In this document: positions 14,701-26,700 of the stretch, in pieces
Layout: each line of letters starts with the position of its first letter
Numbering within the stretch: the first letter of the stretch is position 1
Assembly (NCBI RefSeq): GCF_900496995.4
Contig: NC_044018.1
Span: forward strand, 26,132,001-26,196,000
Source of the DNA: Aquila chrysaetos chrysaetos
Lineage: Eukaryota; Chordata; Aves; Accipitriformes; Accipitridae
Reading direction: 5' to 3'
DNA: 64,000 nt
Notes under the pieces: model-generated
Seen by the model: the letters and a program-made list of their open reading frames with translations, nothing else
The model's database searches: none
What the model was told of the DNA's origin: nothing
Translations under genes and position numbers: made by a program

Positions 14701-17700
14701 TACCTAGAAAGAAGCAGACAGGCCCAGGGCATAAAAGCCTTTCACTGCAACAGCAGAGTTTCTCCACCTTCCTGTAAGCTGTGAGCTGCTTTTGGCTCTC
14801 TCCGGCCAACACACTTCCCTGTCTCTGGTCTCATTTCTCTGCTCCCATCAATTAAAAGGCAACTCACACTTCTCTGGCTAGTTGAAGTAGGGATATGATC
14901 CAGTTATTCCTGAAAACTCCATGGGAGAGGATGGGGAAGAACTGCCCCGCTGTCCTTACACCTACCTTCCTAATTCTGCCAAAAACAGGAGACTGCTCCT
15001 ACAGACAGCAGGCTTCCCCATACAGCCCTCGCTTGCTCTTGTAGTCAGGGATACACATATGCTTTATGGGGCAGGGGAGGTGTAGTACCCCATTAGAGTG
15101 TACACACAGACACAAAACCAGAGCAAGACAAAACAAATACCCAAACTGCAACTTCTGTGGGCTCACCCTCACATCCTCCTCTCTTTCAAGTCATAACACC
15201 AAAGGTGCATGGACTGCCTGCAAGTGTGCTCAAAATCTTTCACCGCCTGCACCCCAACTTTATCTGAAAATGTCAGTATCTGTGGCTCAGTTTTACCGAA
15301 AGCAGACTTGAAAGTTAAGCCAGGTCTACAAAATTCTGTACAGTATCTAACAGGAGACAAAAAAAAAAAAAAAAAAAAAAAGGAACAAGAAACAGCTACT
15401 TACTTGGGGTTTACCTTCTCCCCCTTGTCTTGCAGTGTTTGAAGAACTTCTTCACCGCAGAGCACCAAGCGCACTTTCTTATTCTCATGGTCAAATTTTA
15501 CTAACATATATTCCACCTTGTAAACAATAAAAACAAAATAAACAATTAAATAGTAAGAATTTGTTCACACACAAACACAATGGCACATAATCTTAAGCAT
15601 CAAGTGGAAAAAAAAAAAATGTCAGACTGAACTTTATCTCTACAGAAGCTTAAAAACCATCACTAGCTATGAATGCAGTAAACAATACCACAGAAGATGG
15701 CTGCATGCTTATTTCATCTTGAATAAAGAATAGAAATTCCTTGAAAGTGGCCTTGAAAATTTTTTCCCTCCATTTCTAATTGTGGATATTTCGCGAAAAG
15801 GTTCCTGAATTTGTATTTGCCTCCACATTATTTTTCAGACAAAAAAACCCTTAAACCCCTATGCAAGCTATTAACCACAAACATCTCTGTCATCCCGTGA
15901 GTTACAGTCTCTGCTGCTGACAAAAAACCAAAGAAACAAGGCATCCGTTTACTCCCATCACTTGTTGGAGCTATTTAAGACTAGCACCACGGAGCCTCAC
16001 CTACACCACGGAAAGCCCGCGGTTGTTACAGACAGCATGCTATTAACGCACTCCAGCTCTTGGCACTGTACGGGGGTTTCCACCCCTCCCCGATTCAGCC
16101 GTGCTGCTGCCGTTTCTTCCCCTCCGGCGTACCTTGCCCCCAGGACCGAGCCAGGACCCCCACCCGCTCCTGGTGACACTCCGGTGGAGAACGCGACCCA
16201 ACGAGCTGCTAACACCGGCACCGCCAACGCCGCATCCGAGCACCGGAGGATGCTGGCTGCCTAACAGATTATCTGAAAGCAGCCAAACCTGGAACACCCT
16301 CACGTCAGACTTTCTATTCCACGCACGCTTGCCATGAACGCTCCCGTAAGGATTTTTAGAGCACCGCTGAGTATAGCGACTTAACAGCTGCCTGGACCTT
16401 ACAGGCCTTCAATACTTACTGATACGATCTACACCCTGACACCTGTCTGGCAGAGGATGCTTGGCACTGTTTAGGAAGTGTGAAAGACAAAACAGCCTCC
16501 AAGCGTGATGTGCCACCTGCCACAGAAAAGCAGAAGTCGTACATGGAAACGCATCACGAGGGTGCTGGCTTCGAAAACCCCCAGCTGGACCAGCGGTGAT
16601 ATGCAGGGCCTATTTTTGGAGGCTCTCAAACCACTGCCTCCAAGACTTTGACAACTCCACCAACCTGTAGTTAAAAATTCAGGCTGCAGTTCCACAGCTA
16701 GAACTTGTCAGAGGTTTTGCACCGTGCTCCTCAGTTTTGTTTTCCGACACTGCCTAGAACTGCATCCACCGGTACTTGCCAAACACACTGCTCCAGCCCC
16801 AGAAGTTTAGGTTCACACAAGACGCTGATGTTAAAGTTGCAGTGTATTAACACGTGGCAACTTCTATTTAGTACAGAAGTCTGATGTTTATAGGAAAACA
16901 GCTTGCCAAAACAGGGAACTTGTGCAGTGTTTTCCAGCACACTGTAAGTAGATTTGTGGGCTTCATGTTCTTTGGTTGCTTCCGTGCTCATGGAAGAGTT
17001 ATTGCTAGCTACTATGACAATGAATATAATCCTCTGTTGGGATTTGTGATTAAATCACAAGCAGCATTATCCATATCCAAGAGTGTTTGTAATTCTACAG
17101 AATCTGATTAGACACAAACTCTAGAGGGACTCATTCAGCAATTATACATGTTCTCTATATTTTTTTAAGATCAGATTTTAATCCCCTGAAGAAAAATAAT
17201 GATTTCTGGTTTGTGCAAGACAGCATTTCTTTGTGTGTATATTTTCTGGTTTGTGTGTATTATGCCACAGTAATCTACTTGAGATAGCTGCAGATGACAG
17301 TCAACCAGAACACACTCCAGTGCTGATTTGCTTGTTGCCTAGTACCAGTCTCTCCAGCGATACCCGACCCATGATCACTGTCAATAAAAAGTGACTTCTC
17401 TCCCACCTTCCAGTTTCCTACCACGATCAACATCATCTCCTCCTGCTTTGGAAAAGCATCATCCTCACTCGGACCCAGCCTAAACTAGCGGAGGTAAGCA
17501 ACCACACGGTTCTCCGAGTCACGCGGACGGACGTGTGAACGGGCACGAAGCCCACCGCACGCCTGCCCCCCCCCCACACCGCCCGTGTGGGCTGGTGGCA
17601 GAAGGCAGGGCAAAGGAGCCGCAGCTGCCTTCGAGAGACCCCAAAGCTGAACGTTTGTCCACCGTTACATGAGTACGTTACGGTGGTTTAGCCTCCTGTC

Positions 17701-20700
17701 TTAAAGACCCCTCTCCAAACATAACTGCAATGAGCTGGTAGTGCGAACACTGCACTTCCCTATAAACCATATGACAAGTTTCACGATATAAAGTAAGCCA
17801 AAAGCGTAAAGAAACATTAAGCCAAGAAGGCAAAACCAAAGAAAACAAAGTGTTTCATAATCTGTGCGCAGTACTGAATACATTGCATTTATGCATCTAG
17901 CTTTAGAAACAACTACTACACTTGCCTCCAGAAACATTGACTAAATCTTCAAAGCTGTCTTAACACACAGAAGATCTGCCATTAATTTTAATGAGAAAAG
18001 AAAAAAAAAAACTTCAGACGGCTGCCAACAATTCCAAGTAACCCACAGAGTATCTGCCAACAGAGGGACTGACTGAATAGGCATCCTTAAAGAATTTAAT
18101 TTAAGCTCATCAAAAGATTTAGCCTACAGCTAGAAAGAGAGAAACAAATTCAGAGTTCATGCATTTTTACATTTAACTTCAGCTCATCATTCACAGACTT
18201 CTCACATGTTTTCTATCCACAAAGTTCAGAGAATTGCAGCCAAGCTGAAAGCATCAGGATGCCTGGCAAAGCTTCAAGAGTCCCAAAACCAAATATGCAG
18301 GGTTTCACCCAACATTCGTAATTCATCATTTTGCAAGCTCTTCAGAGATCACTTGCCTTCCCAATTTTACCTCGTCTCTCTAGCAAGCAGCAAAATACAC
18401 GTCAGGCCAAACTACCGACGCAGAAGGCTGACGAGCAGCCTTGCCAAGAGCCAGCCAGGAAAGCGCACCCCGCCACGGCAAGAAAGGCGGTCGCCTTGGA
18501 CCCAGGTGCCCAGCCGGCGGTCTCACCCCGCGCCAAACCCTGCGCGGCTCTATCCTCCGGCCGGCACACGCTGCCAGGTGCCGAGGACAAGGGACGGCCT
18601 CCCAGCTTCTCCCTGCAGACAGACGCGCTCAGCGCCGCGTCAGGGGACGAACCTCTGACCAGCCCGGCTCCGTCTGGCTTGCAGAAGCGCTGTGGCACCT
18701 CACCAGGAGAAGGAACAACAGTTTGGCAAAGCAAAAGCTGTAAGTCCACACGCACACACAGAGCAAGCCTAAAAAAAATTGTTCAAAGTTAAATGCATTC
18801 AAGAAGTAAATAAATTCTCAGTTAAAGCAAATAAGCTGAGTACGAGAGATCTATCCATGAGCCCACACAAGGAAAAACCATCCTTTACAGGCTTCCTTCC
18901 TCTCAGCTACCAACATGCAACGTACTGCATCTACAGATTACTTCCAGGCCAGCTCCACCCCACCGCTGTATCTTCTAGAGACAGAGCATGAACCATTAGC
19001 TTGCCGGGAGGACAGCCCCGAGAATGGCTTTACTTGTCACGATTATTTCTCAGTCGGCTACCAAGGAAATTTCAAGCTTTTGAAAATTATTTGACATCAC
19101 CTCTGTAAATACAACCACAAGAGAGACCTTGAAGCCCTTCAACGGGAGGAGGAGCCAAACCACTCTCCATGCATGAAGCCAAACAGTTGTGCTGGACTTG
19201 CTCGGTGGCAAAGTGAAAGACAATTGTTCTCTGGAAATGGGTAAGCATGTCTGAAATTGTGTTTGAATGCCTGAGTTATTTGACCATAATTACACATATT
19301 ATTTCCCCATAAAGGACACTACTTAAAAACGAAGAAATATCAGTCAAGCGACTCTTCAGTAGCAATTCTAAGGAACAAGAAAAACCAAAGTCGACACACG
19401 TCCCACATAATATCACCGTCCAAATACTTGCCTTGGCACTGGTCTGCTTTCCAACATCAACCCCACTCCTTGCACACTCAATTTAACATCATCATGCTAA
19501 GTACACTGGGAACAAAACCTATCTAACAGTTGAGAATAAAGCCTCTACTCTAGAGTTAATGTTAAAATGCTTTTAACATTCAAAGTATTTGCCACAAGGT
19601 ATTTCTGCATATGAAAACAGAGGTAAGCATACAGTCTGAACTTTGGTAAGCTCAGAAGTAAGGTGCCAAGAAGATTATATAATAGAGGAAAATAGTTTAA
19701 GAAGAATGATCTGAAAAGCTTTTTTGAGAGGAAAGCAATGCAAGTCTGTACACTCTCTACCTGTGAAAAACATCTCCCTGTGTTCACCTTTTACCACAGT
19801 CCTGATCATCCATCTCAGCTGTGGATCTCCCATCACTGGAAGTGTTCAAGGTCAGGTTGGATTGGGCAACCGTATCTAGTGGAAGATGTCCTTGCCCACA
19901 GCAGGGGGGTTCAACTAGACTAACTTTGAAGGTCCCTTCCAACCCAAACTATTCTGTGATTCTAAAAAAAACCTGATCACAGGTTACTCAGGGACCACGG
20001 CTGTTCTTCGAGGACAATCTTACTGACAGTTTCTTTCTCCTTCCACTGGGCAACTACTGCCGTATGTACTTGGAGCAACTGTTAGCAGTTTCCTCATACG
20101 TACCTTCTGTTGAGCCTGGAGCTTTACGAGTAATTGGAAATTTTTCCTAAACACCCAATGAGGTCTCATGGCTTTTGTTTACTATTACCAAAAGCCACTG
20201 CAACACTTAATATAAGTATTTTCATGCAGTATGCCTCATATATTTATGTATACAGTAGAAAATAAAATCTAGGTAAACTTTCTTCTGAAGAGCATCAAAG
20301 AAACAAAACCCTTTTCACTAGTTATTAAGCTCCATTATGGGGAAAAAAAAAAAAAAGTAGTTCCCCCATACATTTATTGGTCAGTTAATGTATCATTAAA
20401 ATACCATGTATCATTAAAATGACAGTCTACGGAAGAACAAAGTTTTAATAATCTGACTGTTCATTGAAGAACCTCTGCCACAAGTTTTCAGTGTTAAGAT
20501 AGAAAAAGCAGATTCCTTCTGTAGGTGCACATACTTCTGATGAATGTAGAGCATAATACTCAAGGATTTTTTAAAATGCAGTTATTTTCTCACTACTGCT
20601 GTGATAAAACACGGAGCCACAGTAATAACCAGCTGGTAATGTACCTTTAATGGGAGGTTTACTGGCCCACAAAAGCAAGTCTAAGCCTGAGGGAGCAAAT

Positions 20701-23700
20701 TTCGGAGGAAAAGAAGTCTGGAAGAGCCACAGAGGCTGGTTAACCTGTTTCTAGCCAGCAAGCCCCCAGACCGTTCACTGGCACGAGGCAGAGCACTTCC
20801 ACACTCATGAGATTACCATGGGTGTTCTCTGCCACAGCAATAACTTCAAAAAATCTGCCACGAATAGCAGAACAAAGATTCAAATGTATTTCCCCAAATG
20901 CTTAATTTTGATTCAAGCAGATTGGAAGTGGCCCATTCAATGAACAAAGCACTGTCTCCGGCTCTACATGAAACCGACTCACAGAAACCATGCCCTAAAA
21001 CCAAAACACAACTGATTTTTTATATTACACTGACAATAAGCAGAAAACGAAGAACTTCTACGCCACATTAAAGATGACAACAGATAAAGAAAACGAAGAG
21101 GATGCAGTCGTCACAGCCAGCCCCAGCTAAGTGCTCCTGCCTGTTCCCCCTCCCGCTTGCCGACATCAGGGCTGCAGATTTTCTTCTTCGGCACGTGGTA
21201 AGATGTGACTAGAGGATGTCCTTTGCTGCACATACCACAAACCAGGAAGCTGGGTTATTGAAAACTAAAATCTAGAGGTTATAACCATTTGCATGCTTCT
21301 AAAGAACAAGATGTGGGGCATTAGAGAACAAAGTATCTCTTCTTCGACTGCTGTACTATGTAACACCTGAGGTTAGTACTATAAAAAAACCCACTAGGAT
21401 AATGTTAATTTTAGATTTCTGCAGCAAAGACAGCTTTAAGACACTCACTTATGAATTTTTAGATTTGAATAGAAAAGAACAAGTTTTTTTGGCACAGCTA
21501 TATTTTCTATTCCGCACGGATGTTTTTAGGGACTAGTAAAAGACCATTTATTCAACTGTGAAACAAGATGCTATAAGCTTGTAAGTTGCCTCTTGCATCA
21601 GAAAGCAAGAAGAAGAAAAAAAACCACACAAGCAACACCAACAAAATCTTTCCTGTACTCATTCTTCTGACTCACCCTTTCTGATACTGTTAATTAACTC
21701 GCTGTGCACAGCAAGAAGAAGTCATCCTGTGGCAAAAGAGGCATTACAATAGACAACAATCCCATGACAAAACCATAGCAATTCACTTGACATCCACAGA
21801 AGGAAGCTCACTGTGAACTGAATATTTCTTTATCAGAAACATGCAAACGGCAGATAATTTAAGCTTCTCTTACTAAGACCTGAGATCAGGAAGAAGAAAA
21901 TCAATGCTTGCTGTGGGGGCTGGTCACAATGACAAACTGCAGCTTGTTTAGGGAAAAAAAACCCCAAACCAAACCAAAACAACAAAAAACCCTCTCCAAA
22001 CTGGTTGCCACGAATTAGCTTTTGAAAAAGCATCTCACTGTAAACCACAGCAAGTCCTGCACTGTCACATACACAACGCATCCAGCGGCAAAGCTCGCAG
22101 GTAGGTCAGCGGTGCTGCACTACAACCGACGTGTATCTTAACACCCAGCCACAGAAGAACTGAGCAAGAGGCAGCTGAAGCGAAGTAGTAAGTCATTGGG
22201 GAGGTTAACACATCATGCATATTTTGAGAGCTAGAGAATTTAGATGTAATTCAGTTTAGGCTTTCCCTGAAATGAGGATTAAAGCCAGGCAGAAAAAGTA
22301 GTGTCATGACTGTCAGCCAAAGCATCCAAGGAAGGAATAAACACAGAGACTCTTCAAGGGCACATATCTTGTTCAAGTCAAGATTTAAGGAGTTCTATTT
22401 GCATGCATTAGTGTACTCATTTTAGAGGTTGCATATACGCATTCAAGGCTGTCAAGCAGCATGAACTGATGCATTAACATTGTACCTTCAGACCCTGCCC
22501 CAGAAACACCACCATGATAAATAGCAGGTGCAACTACAAAACGTATTAAGGAAGCGCTAAATCTATTTGTAAACAAATAATGCCACTGTTCCTTTATTTA
22601 GCCAAATAAAGCTCAGAGATAAAGGATGAACAAGCGGACACGTGACAGATAACCAAATCATTCACGAGTGCTGCTTCCCCCCACGCGGCAAGCAGGCGAG
22701 TACATTGATTAAGACAGCTCCCATTCAGATGCATCCACACATGCGGTGTTTGGCGGGGGGCCATCGTGAGGAATTTCTGCATGAAAGAAATTCAAAAACA
22801 CATTCTGTTCAGGGAATTTTGCTGGGGGAGGAGGAGACTAAAAGTGATTGTCTTAAAATGACAAGAGCTCAAATGTCTTACAAAATTGTTTTTTACTTCA
22901 GGCTACGTTAGCTTTATTCTAAGCACAAGATTCCCAGGAAAAGCTTTAAAACAAAGCAATTTCTGCACACTGGTATATTGCAGCAGTTTGTACAAAGTGG
23001 GAATGTGAGATCATCATAATATTGATGATGAGTCTGTATAATGACTTGGCTGGATTTTTTTTGAAGAAGATCTATTATTGACAGCCAGGAAAACACAACA
23101 ACTATTTTTTGTGATTCTGTTTTATTTATAACATATACAGTAAAAAGCTAGTTAGAAAGTTTCAGATTAAAGAAACCCCACGAGTCATTCAACAATTATC
23201 AAAGTGGTTTGGATAGAGTGACATACATCCTGCAGCACGTGGAGTTTAAAGAAATAATAATAGTGTCTATTCTTGTCATCCATGTAAGCGTCTATCTCGG
23301 CTTCAAAGATATCATGTGGCATCTTGTTCCAAAGGACATCTAGGCTTTGTGAAGTAAGTAATTATCTTAAAAGGACATCTGCTGCTTTTCTGTTCCATTA
23401 GGTTAGCCAAATTTCTTGTAAAATGAGAAAAGAACACCACCTTTCCTGTACACCGTGATGCACTCTGAACCTACTGCTTCTTTTATCAGTCACAGTCCTT
23501 TCTTAACTGTATTTGAAGATTTCCATGCGCACAGGTGTGTGTGTCTCATCAAGCCTCACTGTTGTCTTTTAGTGAAGAGATGGCCAAAACTTCATCTGTG
23601 TATTTTAGGGATAGTAGTTGTACTTACTTTATGCAGCTGGTGAGCTAGATCCACCGTTGTTAAAAAATGCCCTAGACTTTGCTCCTGGTTTTAAATGGGT

Positions 23701-26700
23701 GACAGACGAACAGGAGCCTCAAACTGTGTGCATCTGAACCCAAATCCATTTCCTTAAGATGCAGCAATTATTTTACCATTCTGAAGTCCTGCAGACTGTA
23801 ATGCAACGTCACTGATCATCATTTACACATTGCTACTGCCCTGAAGAAAACCAAAAACATACAGGCTGTAAACTGCAGCAGACATTAATGCAATAGCTAG
23901 GTCCCTGGGAAGAATCATTCAAAAGGAAAAGCAGCTCTTTTCACAGCTCAGCCTTTCATTAGGAAAAAGGAGAAAGCTTTAAAGAGGATCATGCATCATG
24001 TAATCAGAAGCAACACCTTTCAGACATTCTGGTAAGAATCCTCTGGCCTCTCTTCTTGCAGCATCTGAGAAGGGCTGCTTTGCTTCTTGCATGAGGAAGT
24101 GCTGAGCAGCAAATGTTCATTTTAGTTCTCATTTAACTTATTTACAAGGTATAATTAAAAAACTAATGGATAAGGAGGGGAATGAATCAAAAGTACAGAA
24201 GACAGACCAAAAGGTTAAAAAAGACTGAGAAAGAGATAACAGGCAATAAGAGAAAACCCACAGAATTAAGTCAGGAAGACTTCAACTTGCAAGCGGTGTG
24301 GTGGCACATTTTTCACGCTGCCTCATACAACTAATTATCATGCCTATTTTAAAGGCTCCAAATTTGACTTCAACTTTCCATGAAGAAAACAACTTTCTAA
24401 AAGCTGAAGAAGCTTATTGTGTGCTACGTCCCAACACTGACAGGAACAAGACTCGTACACAACAAAAGGGTCATTATGTCCAATTTCACTAAACAAGGCT
24501 GGGCAAGTCAGATTGCCATTTCATTCACATATACTTTCAAATAAAACTGTCATGTTTTACCCATGCTTGCTTTCTAGACCCCTCCTTCTGAGTGGATCTC
24601 TCTCCAGCACTCCTTTCTTGACATCTTGATATGCTGAAGCAGCTCCTCCTTACTCTTTATCATTTCTTTTCCCCCCATCAATTTTCCTTTTCCAACTCTT
24701 CTTGCTTGTGTAATTTCTTCTCATAGGTGTTCAGCCTGGAGAACAACCAACCTGTCCCATTTAGCAGCAAAACAGACCACAGAAAATAAGTATTACATGC
24801 ACGTATGAATACATAAGTATATGTAGTTATGCACAAACTGCTGTGATTCGTACACTCGTGTGCATGCTCAGCACAAAGCAATGGCAGTGAGCCTAGCCAA
24901 GGGCCAGCCATTCCACTTGTCTGATCCAAGTGTCCACATTAAGCTGCAAGGTGAAATTTAAGCAACATCCGTCAGCTAGAGAAATGCAATCAGCAGACAA
25001 GAGGCACTGAACAGCACAGGAGACTGGTAATGCGCTGGCACAGAAGAGAACTTTTGGGGACAAAAGCTGGGAGGCAGCAGAATAGGCCTTGCCTTACTCT
25101 CAGAACCTCTTTAAACTCTTTTGGTACCACTAATATCTGCCAAGCCACACAAACCAATCATTTCACATAGTACCTACTAACTCTACTGGAGTTTTAAAAC
25201 ACAGTACTGAGAAGTTGCAGGTTTTTGTATCTGCTGCATAGAAAAAAAAAAAAAAAAAATTAATGACCACTACTCTGCAAACCCAAAGATAAGCATACAT
25301 TGTTGGATGGGAGAGGAAGATGAAAACACAAGGAGACTGTGAGACCGTACTGGTTAGTGTGACAGGGTCTCATCAGCAGATCTAATTGTTGCCCAACTTC
25401 TGTGGGCATTAAGGCAAGGATAATAAGGAGGGGTTTGATGAGGGACAATGAGATAGTTCAGTGTTTTGTATTTTCCACAGTCAGGAGAAGCCAAGCATAA
25501 ACAGAGAGGCCAACTGTCAGTTTTAAATGAGGCAGAAGGATGATAGAGGCAAAGGAGCTGTACCTGCAAACGCATGTTCAAAGAGACCTTTAGAAAGATT
25601 TTTTTTTTTAAGCAAGTCTTATTCTCTGTTACACTCACATTTTTAGTCCTTTGTTGGTTTTTTTTTACCATCACAAAGACTTCATGGTTGTGGAAAAGCA
25701 GAGTAAAAAAGAACTGTCCCCAAAAGAGACAACAGCTGTTTGGTAAACCCCTTGGTTCTACTAACCCTGCAAACAAGAAGATAGCTGACTTTTCAAGAGG
25801 TAGCAGAAGCAGTGTTTTGACCTTTCCAGCTCTTTACTTAGGTGAGGATGGGACCACTAGGGAACGCTACCCTGCAATGCAAGCTGTGATGCTGCCTCAC
25901 TTCCTTCAAAACAAATGCCACCATCCTTTTCCATTAACACTTAGCCTCAACACTTTTGTCTGGCACCCAAGAGACAGAAAGCATATAAAGATTCCCCACA
26001 GTTTCATTCCCTGGCACAACAGGGAGTGGAGTCCCTAGGAGGTTACAAGCACCTCAAAGGACCACCACAGCTCTATAATGAGTCTTACAACACACAGTGC
26101 GAAGTGGAGTCCTGTTGAAAACAGATCCAAAGCAAAGGCTGGTTCTACACTCACGAGCAAACACTGGATTTCTTTTTCACAATGGCATCAGCTAGATGGG
26201 GACAATCTTTAAAGTATTCACATGTCTGCCCTGAAAGACAAACTCCATATGTGCTATGAAAGTTGGTTTTTCCCTCATACGCATTCCTTAAAAATGAAGC
26301 AAACAAAAAAATACACCTTTTGCCAAACATGGTCTCAGAAACATCTCTCAAACACAGAAGTAATTTTGTTTATTCTGATTTCATCTCTACCATTACGTGA
26401 GGGCTGTCATCTTCATTCTTGATTTCTATCTTCAAGAGGTTTTTAAAACAATGAAACACCCTCAGGCTATGACTTTATACATGAAGGTCAAAGTGCACAA
26501 AAGGCTTTTTTATGAAAATTATCCAATTAGTCAGTTGATTCATCTAAGCTGCATGTAAATGTGGCGCCACTTTCTAATAACTAGATATCTGAGAGGAAAA
26601 ACAAACTTACTGCTTTCCCCACCAGTCTATCTACAGCACAGCTGGAATAAGTTATGGAGACAGGTATGTTTTTGCATTTGCACAACAAAAGCAGATGGGC

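Noticed and set aside
15411-15420. Alternative exon 2 donor (GTAAAC) of GCLC
   Set aside because: It would remove conserved NPN residues and break the phase with exon 3. The GTAAGT 12 bases further on fits both.
18206-18792. 150-codon and 153-codon plus frames in intron 1
   Set aside because: Two plus frames and a minus frame are open over the same GC-rich islet. No domain or splice evidence.
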